A stretch of DNA of 57,576 bases from Symbiodinium natans (lineage: Eukaryota; Sar; Dinophyceae; Suessiales; Symbiodiniaceae), in the NCBI GenBank assembly GCA_905221605.1, contig CAJNDS010002829.1:208501-266076 (forward strand). The letters run 5' to 3'. The stretch's first letter is position 1, and every line of letters starts with the position of its first letter. Shown here in pieces: positions 47,722 to 57,576 of this stretch. The notes below the pieces were generated by a model. That model was given only the letters and a program-made list of their open reading frames with translations, had not been told where the DNA came from and did not search any database. Position numbers and translations under genes: made by a program.

Positions 47722-48040
47722 GAGTCCCTCTTCCTCGCAAAGGCCACGCAGTTCTTGTCCTTTCAGTGCCTCTTCCTGTGGGCCGACTTCCTCGCGAAGA
47801 CCAAGCAGTTCTTGTTCCTTCAGTGTCTCTTCCTGCGGGCCGACCTCCTCGCGAAGACGGAACAATGCTTGTTCCTCCAGTCCCTCTTCATGCAGTCCCT
47901 CTTCCTGTGGGCCAACTTAGAGAAGACCGAGCAGTGCTTGTTCCTCCAGTGCTTCTCTTCCTCTGGGCCAACCTCCTCGAAGACCAAGCAGTTCTTGTTC
48001 CTCCAGCGTCTCTTCCTGTTAACAACCTCCTCGCGAAGAC
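47722..48040 (+). repeat. 57-base minisatellite (19-residue unit)
   Basis: About five to six units of the type TTCCTGTGGGCCGACTTCCT followed by GCGAAGACCAAGCAGTTCTT, with one truncated 15-base unit near 47,886. The period is a multiple of three, so several frames stay open across it. One reads LFLWADFLAKTKQFLFLQC per unit. Coding is not shown. Confidence 0.85.
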
Positions 48041-48419
48041 TCCTAGTGAGCCGTCTCATTCAAGTTCAGCTATGCCCAGTGAGCCATCGCATCCGCCTTC
48101 GTTCGGAACTCTGACGCAGCACGCGAACGTGATCATCACAGTATGGGGGTACGCTATGACTGCAGCGCCGCCCGACGTGGAGTACGTTATAATTGCCAGG
48201 TGCTTTCATGATCCAGCTACAATGGCAGTGCCCCGTGCCGACCAGGGCTAGGAGGGACGTTCAAACCAAGGCTTGCAGGGGGCGGGGGCGGGGGGTGGGG
48301 CAAGGCAAGGACAAATAGACAACGAAGAAGAATAAGAAGAAGAGCAAGAGCAAGGAGAAGAAAAAAACGCACGCGCGCGCAGCCTGGGATGAGAGTTTTG
48401 GCTTCTACGATTTCTGTCT

Positions 48420-49221
48420 TTTCTTATTTTGCATATGTGCTGTGCTAAATACGCTGTCAAGCACCTCTTACGCATTTTATGTTTCATGTATTTTCAACAT
48501 ATTCTCATGCACATTAAAACTTTACATACCCGACTACTCTTATCAGGATCTACATTTGTTCATAGTTTCCTACAAGTTTTTCAAATTACGATGCAATTTT
48601 ATAGGTTTTACACATGTTTACTTCTGAGATTCGTTTGTAGAATACATTTTTCACATGTGTATAATATGTATATATATATATATATCTATCTTCCAAGTAT
48701 TTTTTGTACATGTTTTTGCACATTTTAAATTTTGCACATTTGTTATCCGACATCCTCCAAATGCATGCATTTGATTTTGAATGCTTTGTATCGAATTTAT
48801 CATATTCGGCAAATTATGTAATTCCCAATATGCAGTACTTAGTAGTTTTATTGGGATACAGAATAGTACAACATGCATTCCTGTAAATATTTGTATTTAG
48901 CATTTACATTTTTAATCGCTAACATATGGCATACAATGCTTATTATTCTACTACAGCTTTTTATAACACAAGATACGTGATGCTTTTTTCGGCTTAACAT
49001 ATAATGTGCAGTAATTGGTTTTAGAATATTATGGTATATATACATATGCAGTAACTGTTATTGATTGTATAATCCGCAACATATGGTCTATAAGTTGATG
49101 CAATGCAAGATTGTATGTTATATATATATATATGTTATATATACATATGTATATATATATATATCTGTAAATAAATAAATAAGTATAAATAAATAAAATA
49201 AATAAATACATAAATAAATAA

Positions 49222-49260
<39 letters not shown>

Positions 49261-49345
49261 CTTATATTTGAATAACTTTGCATATTAACTGTTGTATAGT
49301 ACATGCTGTAGAGTATAAGTATACATATATATATATATATGATAT
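48420..49345. other. AT-rich block with TA and AAAT microsatellites
   Basis: The base composition is clearly AT-rich compared with the flanks. It has TA runs at 48,668, 49,115, 49,140, 49,225 and 49,325, and AAAT repeats at 49,160-49,220. No gene is supported. Short open frames encode Ile/Tyr/Phe-rich peptides as expected from composition. Confidence 0.85.
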
Positions 49346-49349
49346 TATG

Positions 49350-51100
49350 TTTGTTTGTTTCCTGGTGCTCGATACGGCAATTATGTTAGGAGCTTGTCTC
49401 GAAAATTGGCAGTTGTAGTATGAGCATAGAAATTTGCATCAGTTCCCACGCGCAATGATTTTCTGGAGAGAGTTTTTATGTCCGTGGATCCAAGGACAGG
49501 GGGCCAGTTGGGATCGTTAATCCGCTATTGTGGTAGGCAAAACGGCACATGGGAAGGAGAAAAACCCGGAGATGAAGCCGACGTATGCGGATTCTGAACT
49601 GGTTTCGAAATAGGACCCAAAACTCGGGGTGCAGTCAAGGCTTGGAGAGGAAGGTTCTGCACAGCTTTTGCAGTCCTGGCCTGAATCAACATGTGAAGAT
49701 GCCACAACTGCACGCAGCAGTTCACACATGTCATCTGAGGCGAACTGGAGACGGAGAGGTGGAGCTTGAGGCGCGCCGAGAATCAGTCAGGGTCCAGGGC
49801 AACAACAATAAAGAGAAACCATTTAGGTTTGAGTGGCGTGATTGCGGTTACATCAGTTTCGATGAAATAGTTATCTGAGCTTCTGTTGAAGTTGGGTTGT
49901 GTTCATGACGAAGGACACGTAGAAGTCGGGGAGCAGAAGCAAATCGCAAATGAGTTCGTTTGTACCGAAGTCGATTGTGATTAACACAAACATGTCTCTT
50001 ACACTTGCCTTCAAAACTTGTAGGCATTAATTACAATGTTGAGATGCTCTGCATTCTGTAGAATGCGGCACGCATCGACGTCTGCTGGCCAATGGGTGCT
50101 CTGGTAATATGGACGTTATGATAATGCAGGCATGGGTGCTTTGGCCAACGGTTGCTTTGGCAACATTGACGCTGTGATTGTGCGGGATTCGCACCCAGTG
50201 GTAGCGTGGACTTTCTTATCGTGCGGGCATGGATGCTTTGGCGACAGGACACGATCATGGATACGGCTGCAACAGTATAATAGTATAACCTGTATTTGGC
50301 TTATCTAAACGAGTCACAATGCAGGGGAAGTCAGTCGTTCCAGACTCGATGACAAGTTATCCCTCAAATCTGGTTCTAGGATTGTGGTCTTACTAAAAAC
50401 CGTGCGCGAACGAATGAGAATGAAACAGCACACCAAAAATGTGGTAACGGCGAGCCCCGCGACCGCAGGGTGGCAGCGCAACCAGATTCAAGCACATGTT
50501 ATGAAGATGCGCATTTTCTTGGAGTTTTTGAGGATTTGCTATCTTGAGGAGCGCGTGTGCACTGCAGGAAAGTACTGTTTTTTACCACTGCTTCCAGCTG
50601 TGAGGTGAATAAAGCCATGGCAGGCGTGGTGAATTCAGGAGACAGAGCTGAAAGCAAAAACTTGTTTTAAACCCCTCTACTCGTCGAGTAAGAACCGTCA
50701 ACGCGTCAGTTCAGGAGGATTTGGCTACGTTCGTACAAGTGCATCTTGTTCCAGGAAATTCAAGCATCCTTGTGCCGTACGTTGTAGAAAGAGGCAACAG
50801 CGCTGTAAATTCCAGTACTTTGTGCATACTCGCAAAAGGCATGAACGCTTGTCACTTTGGCTTGAAAAACGGGGAAATTGCCAAACAATGTAGAGACAAA
50901 CAGCAGTTCTGACGAAAGCATGTGTTTAAAACAACTTGGTTTCACCATCGCACCGGAGGGTACCTCCTATTCCTCTGCCTCTTCAACTACCACGCAATGT
51001 TCACTCGCACAACAGATCACAACAGTATAGTTGCTAGACTGAGTGGGCCCTGTCTACCAAACCGCGGTCTGGTTGTACCCCACATGCTCTCTTCGGTATG
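49350..51100. other. Stretch without a confident gene
   Basis: Open plus-strand segments at 49,585-49,878 and 50,384-50,608 lack recognisable domains. Upstream exons of the coiled-coil gene at 51.1 kb may lie here. Confidence 0.4.
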
Positions 51101-51127
51101 GCTTATGGCAATAAACGGCAGTCGCAG

Positions 51128-52753
51128 GACCTGCGGAGTACTTGCGACGAACTTAAAGCCCTGGTGCAACGTGAGCGACATGATCATGCTGTGGAGGCCG
51201 TTTTCGCAAGGAAGTAAAGCACGCTCGTTTTCTTGTAGTTGAATTTCATCAGAATCTTGCACAGGTGGGACAGCTAGTTGCAAAACTTCGGGATCAAGAG
51301 GTCATATCCAGAAGCTCTGAGAAGAGCAAGGCAGCAATTGTGGCTTGCTTGCTTGCGTGCGCGTGCGTGCGTGCGTGGGTGGGTGGGTGTGTGTGTGTGT
51401 GTGTCTAGGTCTGTGTGTCTGTTGTTTTATTGTTTTTTGCTTTTGTTTGTGTGTGTGTGTGACTTCCTGGTATGGCAGGCGCAGCTCATTTCTGAAGTGG
51501 AGGAGTGGCGTGAGAGGTGGCAGGAGTAGCCACAATGTCACACAAACGAGTACTGAGTTGAAAGGTGCAGCGAGCTCAAGAAGCAGCTGGCTCGCGCATC
51601 GCGTCCAGACCTGCCCAGGCATCCTGGAACCCCAGAGGATCCGAGAAGCGTGTTTCTCATTGTTTCTCACTCTTCTTTCCATTGTTACAAGTTTTGAAAG
51701 GCTACAGTGGCCAGCGCACATGCTCAACGGTGCAGATGATGCAGGCTGGGTTTCAGACCCCTGCATCCTATTTTCAGACCGACGAATCCTGAGACAAAAC
51801 AAGCCACAGCAATCGCGTGGCGTCTTTCATAGGTGCGTCTGGTTCCGGGTCGCAGCCCTCGTTCGACTCCCAGTTTCTTTACTTGACAATGCAGGGCAGC
51901 TGCCGGGCTTCTGCAGGGCAGCCTGCATTTTCATGTTGGGGTCGGGCAGTCCAGGATGTTAAGTAACATGTTAGCTGTCAGCGCTATTGTTATGATGATG
52001 ATGATGATGATGATGCTGATGATGATTCTGATTATGATTATGGTGATGATTTTATATCCTAATGAGACAGAGGACCTCCAAAATCGAAGTAAAGTTGAGC
52101 GAGAATCGAACAACAATCGAACAGCATACTTTTTTCGATTTGCCCGATTCTTTCATTCCCGTTTGCTTGTGTCCGGCTTTTCTTTTGATCGCCGAAAGGG
52201 CCGACATTTCCGATGTGATCGGTGTTTTTTTCTCGGATTTTTGAAATCGTCTGTTATTCAGGAGATTGCAACGCTAGCGAACCTGAGGGAAGGGAACAGT
52301 AAGATCAAAATACATCAAAACTAACGTTTTCGACGCGCTGCCCGCCTCGTCCCATACTCCCCGCCTACCCCAAGCCGACTCATCAAGTGAGAAGTGGGGA
52401 ACAGTAGGGATCCAGGGGGGCTGCATGGGAGCGAGGAAAAGGTGACTGGATCAGTTTTGATGCGCTTGTGACACTTCGTGCAATTGTGCCTGTGAATTTC
52501 AGGACAGCATTTGATCAGCATGATGTTGCACATGGGACACACAGCCCTGGCGGTGCTTCTGGTGGTGCTTCTGGCGGCGTGCCCTGGTGATCTAGAAAGT
52601 CGTGGCTGAACATGCGTTGCTTTTTGCGCCAGCGATCGCGCATCATCCCAGGTTGCCCTGGAGCCAGTCCCCAGCAACAATGACAACATGACCGACAGCA
52701 GTTCAGATGGTGTCGAGGGCGAAGGCATGCAGAAGAGGCATAGGGATGCCTGA
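51128..52753 (+). CDS. Coiled-coil protein gene, five exons traced to the stop
   Basis: Exons: 51128-51205 (DLRSTCDELKALVQRERHDH), 51265-51339 (VGQLVAKLRDQEVISRSSEK), 51479-51525 (AQLISEVEEWRERWQE), 51565 to about 51660 (CSELKKQLARASRPDLPRHP), and a last exon 52652-52753 (VALEPVPSNNDNMTDSSSDG ... RHRDA, TGA at 52751). Donors are GC, GT, GT and GT; every acceptor is AG|G; phases agree. The heptads are strong through the first four exons, followed by an acidic disordered tail. One intron (51340-51478) contains a GT/GC-rich microsatellite and another is only 39 bases. Exons between 51.66 and 52.65 kb may be missing, and the 5' end lies left of 51.1 kb. No family assigned. Confidence 0.6.
51360..51465 (+). 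repeat. GT/GC-rich microsatellite in an intron
   Basis: GCGTGC, GGGT and GTGTGT runs inside the intron 51,340-51,478 of the coiled-coil gene. Confidence 0.85.
51990..52050 (+). repeat. (GAT)n microsatellite
   Basis: About eight GAT units followed by interrupted GAT/TAT units. It lies between coiled-coil exons, presumably in an intron. Confidence 0.85.
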
Positions 52754-53682
52754 TGAATCTTGACTTTGTTGTGCAGGCCCGGAAGGGTCTCAGGACTGCG
52801 GGGGCTCGTTCGCCCGTTTCTTTACCCGAATCCATGTACGCATCGCGTTCTGCAGGACAACGGAAATGATGAATGTGTCGATGGTCCTGGCAGTCCTGGC
52901 TCCAGAAGGTGAGATAGGGCGAGGAAACAGGGTTGCTGCTCGTTGCGTATCAAATGCATCCAATGAGAATGTCCCGCTGAGCATTCACTGAGTCCTAATG
53001 TTGCCTGACAGTATTTCCGCCTGTTAGTTACACAGAGACTCATTTGAGGCGGTCTCATGCACTTGCACAGATCATTCTTCAAAGCAGAAGGACATCACCA
53101 CGCGACATGCATAAAGACAAACGAAACTGGTTCGACAGAGTTGATTTTCACATTTTGCGAGCATTGCAGCGTTTAGTGGAATATGGTAAGCACGGTGAGC
53201 ACGGTGAGCACCGTGAGCCCTTCTGGGAGGCCGTCTGGTGCGGAGACGCTCTCAGGCGCACTCTCGTCATCAGTGCTTTCAGGTGTCTCGGATGCCCTCT
53301 GAGCAAGGCGAGCCCCAAGATGAGCACATCTCGCGCGAGGCAAGAAACTATCTAGACAGGGAGAGGTGAGGTCATCCGCCAGGTCCGTCAACCGTTAAAG
53401 GCCTTCGATATCATGAAGCTGCCCTAGACCACATAACGTCACGACGTCGCGCCGGTGTTTCCCAGATGTGTCGCATTGTTTTCTGAAGCTGCCTTTTCTG
53501 CGCTTTGGCCCTGCCCTCTGAGAGCGAGTATTTTACCTAACGCTACCTAAACTATGCAAAACAGACGTCAGCAAAAATCAAAAGCCAGGCCGATCCGACT
53601 GCATCTTCCGAGTTTCCACCGCGAGCTGAGTGGCCGGCCCAAAATGCCCTTGTCTCACGCTGGGGCCGTGTAGCAATCTGAG

Positions 53683-53818
53683 GCCTCCTTCTGAGCCAGA
53701 TGTTCACTCTGGCAGTGAGGACTTCCGCAGCGCAGTGGACAATTTGCAGCATTCGGCAGTGTACCAGGAGGATACAAGTGGGGCAGATGCAGCTCCGAGT
53801 GAACCTTGCCCCTCACCA
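53683..53818 (+). CDS. Possible exon, acidic low-complexity peptide
   Basis: The acceptor CAATCTGAG|GCCTCC and a GC donor (CCA|GCAAGT) bound 136 bases reading PPSEPDVHSGSEDFRSAVDN and NLQHSAVYQEDTSGADAAPS. The peptide is hydrophilic and plausible, in the strand and spacing expected between the coiled-coil gene and the gene at 54.4 kb. There is no family match. Confidence 0.35.
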
Positions 53819-54359
53819 GCAAGTATTCAGTATGATGCAGTACTAGGTACCTATGTAGCCTGCGTAAGCTTGCACGTCTCTGCAGACTCGACAGTGTTTT
53901 GTTCATCAGTTGTTCATGTTGTTCAACGTCCGTCTCCAGGCACTGACAGGTGTGAGCCATGTGAACCATGTGAGCTTCATCCGGATGCAGAAGCCAACGA
54001 ACTGGCTCGCGAAACATAGAACAGTTGGAACACAATACAACAAACTTATCTTGAGACCTCCTGAAATCATGGAGACTCGTAAAACCACGTGTCACTGAGC
54101 TCATCCACAAGGGTCGAGCCGTCGGGGAAGCGCTTCCCCTGTTAATGTGTTCAGCATGTCGCAAGTCGGAAATAGGTGGGCTGGTAGGTTCGTCCAGACT
54201 GCATGCGAGCTGATGCGAGCTGCAACATGCTGTAACTACGTGGCGATTCTAGGTTGTCTGATGCGCATCTGCAGTCTGACCGTCTGGTGTGGCTCAAGAG
54301 CTTAGCTCAATCCAATCTCGTTTTGCGTTTTGCGGTGGGCAGGCGCATATCCTGCCAGA

Positions 54360-56171
54360 ATGAAGCACATTCCGGGAATGAGACTTGCCTTTCTAATCGC
54401 GTCCCTCGCTCCCATCAGCGTTGTGAGTGATCAAAGCAGAAGGCTATCCACCCATCGTGTGAGCTCACAGGCTTCGTCTTCTGCTGCCAGCGAATTACAG
54501 CAAATTCTTCAGAACGGAAAGATGAGCATTCCTTTGAGTTTACAAGCAATCCAGACGACCCTTGTAAAGATGGGGCATGAGGCAAGCAACAGCAGTGCTG
54601 TGACTACGGCGGATTTTGCAAAGAGCATTGAGCCCCTGCTGTACTCAATGCAGGACACCATTCGTAGCCAGAACAACCTGACCCAGCAGACTCTAGACAA
54701 TTCTTGGGCAACGTTTACGGCCTGCAGCTTTGACTTCGGGGGGCCATCAGGCTTCGAAGATTTGACTGCGCTCGAAAATTCCCACAAGACTTGCAGAGTC
54801 GAAGAGGGCATTCAAAAGACTGGCTTGGACGCATGCAGAATCATTCAGGGTAACAAGGAGTCGGCACTTGCCGACGCCAAGAAGGATTTTCATGGTGATG
54901 ACGCGAGCGGCACTAAGGGAAAGAATGTCCTACCGGAGTCCAATGCTTGTGACTTTGAGCAAGTTGGTGCATCTTGGACCTCTCCTAAGGAGTACTTGGA
55001 ATACTTCGAGAACCACTTCGGCACTTTATTGAGTGACTGGCGAGCTTCCCGTGATGCTGTGGTGAAGGCACAGAATGAGACCAACACACAGACTGCCCTC
55101 TGTGACAGCAAAGAGGCAAAGTGGAACGGTCAGAAGACTGACTGTGCTGAGTTCCAAAAAGCATTAGAAAATGGAGCTTGTGACATCTTGACCCACAACA
55201 CTGCCTGTAGGAGTTACACAGGCTGCTACAACAGAGAGTGGCATTCTTATGGGGAGGCCCAGAAGCTTACCAAAACACAGGAGGCCGAGCAAAAGGCAGA
55301 GATGATGGGAACCCTGAAGATCCTCTGCATGATCCGCGTGTTTGGGCAGCCAGACCTCAATGCAAAGATCAATCGTTGCCTGCAAGCCGATTATGCTGGC
55401 AGTTCGGATGTGACAGGATTAGAGATCACGTACTATCCTAACTCTAAGACGAAAATGCCAGCTGATCAACGAGGAGCTTGTGCAGCAGCAAGCAAAGCTT
55501 CCATGATTCCCGGCACAAAGAGCTTTGAGAACACTCACTATGCTGGTTTGCCAACAAATGCAGGCTTTTCAGACTGTTCGGCATCATGCTGTGGATACGC
55601 AGAGCCAACATGCCTGAATTACGGCTGCAGCAAAAAGTATGTGAAGACTCAGCTCTGCCAGTGCAACGCGGAGTGTGAGCTGCACGGAGACTGCTGCTGG
55701 GATTATTACGACAAGTGCAATGTCGTTTCGAAGGATTACAACGTTGTCCTAAATGAAGTGGCTTTTAGCAGTGTGGCTGGTACCTGCGAAGGTGCAGACT
55801 GGGTTGAGCTCTACAACGCTGGGCATGTGACGAAGGACATCAAAGGGTGGACATTGTCGGTGGAGAAACCCGACCCACAAAATCCAGGTTCAACTGTTCA
55901 GTACGACGTCGCGTTTGACACCAGTCAGGCCATTGAGCCTGCAACAACGCTGGTGGTGTGCGCGAAGCCCGGTGGGTTAACCGATACGTCGCTTCCCAAT
56001 ATTGAGGTTGAGTTCGAAAAGGGCAACAGGATTGCGTGGAGTGACAAGGATGGGAATACCATCTCTGCGACCAAGATTTCGGAATCCGCAGCAGACGACA
56101 AGACATGGTCACGTCTGGCTGATGGCCAATTTGCGCTGAAGGACCCGACTCCAGGGTCGAAGAACAAGTGA
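54360..56171 (+). CDS. Secreted/surface protein with somatomedin-B-like and lamin-tail domains, intronless
   Basis: The ATG at 54360 is preferred over the in-frame ATG at 54330 because it places a signal peptide (MRLAFLIASLAPISVV core) at the N-terminus. The product is 603 residues. Residues about 30-400 are helical and Ser/Gln/Lys-rich with scattered cysteines (LQQILQNGKMSIPLSLQAIQ) and match no named domain I know. Residues about 406-453 hold a somatomedin-B-like cysteine cluster with C-x-C-N and DCCWDYYDKC, typically a protein-protein binding knot in secreted proteins. Residues about 461-603 fit a lamin-tail domain (VVLNEVAF, then ADWVELYNAG and IKGWTLS, ending in a basic tail). The whole reading frame has no intron, unlike its neighbours. 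Transport to the cell surface or outside is inferred from the signal peptide. The stop is TGA at 56169-56171. Confidence 0.9.
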   Translation: MKHIPGMRLAFLIASLAPISVVSDQSRRLSTHRVSSQASSSAASELQQILQNGKMSIPLSLQAIQTTLVKMGHEASNSSAVTTADFAKSIEPLLYSMQDTIRSQNNLTQQTLDNSWATFTACSFDFGGPSGFEDLTALENSHKTCRVEEGIQKTGLDACRIIQGNKESALADAKKDFHGDDASGTKGKNVLPESNACDFEQVGASWTSPKEYLEYFENHFGTLLSDWRASRDAVVKAQNETNTQTALCDSKEAKWNGQKTDCAEFQKALENGACDILTHNTACRSYTGCYNREWHSYGEAQKLTKTQEAEQKAEMMGTLKILCMIRVFGQPDLNAKINRCLQADYAGSSDVTGLEITYYPNSKTKMPADQRGACAAASKASMIPGTKSFENTHYAGLPTNAGFSDCSASCCGYAEPTCLNYGCSKKYVKTQLCQCNAECELHGDCCWDYYDKCNVVSKDYNVVLNEVAFSSVAGTCEGADWVELYNAGHVTKDIKGWTLSVEKPDPQNPGSTVQYDVAFDTSQAIEPATTLVVCAKPGGLTDTSLPNIEVEFEKGNRIAWSDKDGNTISATKISESAADDKTWSRLADGQFALKDPTPGSKNK

Positions 56172-56757
56172 TCGAGCCTGGGATGATTTGCCCAAGAAGA
56201 CTGCTCGGCAAGGCACAAAAACACACTGCAAAACAATTATATCGAGAAACATTGAATTTGATTCCAAGAGTTCAGAGAGGCGTCTTGGATAATCCTTGTA
56301 TGAATGAAAAGATTGACGGTATTCAATTAGTATCTTACTTTTGGGAGTTGAACGTATTCGAATATTCCATAAAATTAATATCATTTGTTTGGGGTCCGAA
56401 CATATTCATTTTGGGGTCCGAACGGGCTCAATGAAAAATCCCTCAATTTTGGGATTAATGATTAATTATTCTAGAAAAAACATCATAATTCTGAGAATTT
56501 TTTCGGATATTGTTTTTTATTTTCGTAATTAGGAATTCTCAGATATTTATTCTATATTTTTCTTCATAATACGAGGGAGATATTAGAAATAATTAGTATT
56601 TTATCTATATTTTGGGGTTCAATGATTTTCATGGAATTTATCTCCATAAAAGGTTACGGGCTCGACCCTATTTTCGCTTTGCGGCCGCCCTGTCGGTTGC
56701 CCCGCTTCCTCTTCCGGTCAATTTGGCTGCTTGTGAGGGCCTTGCAGGGGGATCCGG

Positions 56758-56924
56758 AAAATTCCGGGAATTTTCAAGCTTATTATCTAAAAATCCTAGG
56801 AATTTTGGGCATCACCCGGATCTGAAAATTCCCGGAATTTTCGGTTCAAGGGGGTTCGGCCTCATCATCACATATCAGCAACAATTCTCGAAAAATACTC
56901 GGAATTAAAAATTCCGGGAATTTT
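56758..56924. repeat. Three 17-base palindromes AAAATTCC-N-GGAATTTT
   Basis: Perfect inverted repeats at 56,758-56,774 (centre G), 56,825-56,841 (centre C) and 56,908-56,924 (centre G), with a near copy around 56,788 (AAAATCCTAGGAATTTT). The arms are identical in all three. They lie 0.6-0.75 kb downstream of the lamin-tail gene in AT-rich sequence. Confidence 0.9.
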
Positions 56925-57149
56925 CGGGATCCCCCGGGTTCAGGGTTTTACGCTTTACGGTGTAGGGTTTTGGGGTTTAATAGAAATTGTATAGGGTTTG
57001 TGTCCGGAATTTTGTCGTGTTTTGGGGGGTTTTGTTTTTTGCTTTTGCTGTAATGGTTTGGGTTCTGTCGGGTGTGGTGGGGGGTGGGTGGTTTTGGGGT
57101 GTTGAGGGGTTGGGGCTGAAAGGCTGGGGTTTTGGGGGGTTTTCCCGAA

Positions 57150-57576
57150 TGCCCGTGGTGGTGGTCCCGTGGTGGTGGTCCGTGGTCCCCTGGTGGTTTG
57201 TCGTGGAGGTCCCACAACGTGGTGGTGGTCCCGTGGTGGTGGTGCTCCTTTGGTGGTGGTGGTCCTGTGGTGGTGGTCTGTCGTGGTGGTGGTGGTGGTG
57301 TCCGTGGTGGTGGTGGTGGTGGTGGTGGTGGTGGTGGTGGTGGGGTGGTGGTGGCGGTGGTGGTGGTGGTCCCTGGTGGCCGTGATGGTGGTCCCGTGGT
57401 GGTGGTCCCATGGTGGTGGCCGTGGCGGTGGTCCGAGGCGGTGGTCCGTGGGGGTGGTCTCGTGGTGGTGGTTCCGTGGTGGCGGTCCCGTGGTGGTTGT
57501 CTCGTGGTGGTGGTCTCGTGGTGGTGGTCTCGTGGTGGTGGTCTCGTGGTGGTGGTCTTGTGGTGGTGGTCTCGTG
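57150..57576 (+). repeat. GGT-rich minisatellite, 14-base unit at its right end
   Basis: GTGGTGGTGGTCYC units, regular at 57,500-57,576 and running off the window, preceded by irregular GGT/GGTCC tracts. The poly-Trp/Gly and poly-His frames that cross it are repeat artefacts. Confidence 0.92.

Noticed and set aside
48440-48900. Mitochondrial gene insertion in the AT-rich block
   Set aside because: No cox1, cob or cox3 motif seen in any frame; Ile/Phe/Tyr-rich peptides follow from composition.
52525-52608. Signal-peptide-like frame MLHMGHTALAVLLVVLLAA
   Set aside because: Only 28 codons, inside a region expected to be intron, and no continuation.
57000-57411. Poly-Trp/Gly and poly-His open frames at the right edge
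   Set aside because: Translation of GGT-rich minisatellite; no coding evidence.

Overview
This window reads as nuclear DNA of a dinoflagellate, probably close to Symbiodiniaceae. The strongest evidence is splicing. In two genes I could rebuild exon by exon, introns begin with GT, GC or GA, and nearly all end in AG followed by an exon that starts with G. Supporting features are very short exons, introns of 40-600 bases, genes lying head to tail on one strand, blocks of the CCCTAAA/TTTAGGG telomere heptamer inside the chromosome, and abundant microsatellites. The organism assignment is an inference; no rRNA, tRNA or convincing spliced-leader gene was found.

Left part (about 0.5-24 kb): all supported coding sequence is on the minus strand. 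From right to left it holds an SH3-domain exon (23.5-23.9 kb), exons of an unidentified gene (20.2-17.9 kb), the AP-3 adaptor sigma subunit (17.4-15.96 kb), and a coiled-coil gene starting at 15,553 whose large second block (12.2-10.9 kb) resembles the centriole/transition-zone protein CEP162. More coiled-coil exons lie at 9.3 kb and 0.55-0.75 kb. Repeats here include a degenerate heptamer array (2.7 kb) and a family of about 56 bases (3.7-5.1 kb).

Middle part (24-33 kb): no confident gene. It contains an approximately 1.1-kb (ACT)n tract that seems to have grown from a threonine-rich coding segment, a related inverted copy of the flanking sequence 4 kb away, several tandem duplications, and a decamer array that could fold back on itself. 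This is where gene direction changes from minus (left) to plus (right), so it is a divergent strand switch.

Right part (33-56.2 kb): all supported genes are on the plus strand. They are a TM9SF/nonaspanin gene (33,026-39,164; 22 exons, about 591 residues, nine membrane spans), exons of an unidentified membrane protein (41.4 and 45.5-45.8 kb), a coiled-coil gene (51.1-52.75 kb), and an intronless secreted protein with somatomedin-B-like and lamin-tail domains (54,360-56,171). Between them lie telomere-repeat islands (45.8-46.4 kb), a possible DDE transposase remnant (46.9 kb), a 57-base minisatellite (47.7-48.0 kb) and an AT-rich block (48.4-49.4 kb). The right edge carries three identical-arm palindromes and a GGT-rich minisatellite.

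Two identified products, AP-3 sigma and TM9SF, act in Golgi/endosomal membrane traffic. They sit in opposite gene blocks, so this is not evidence of co-regulation.
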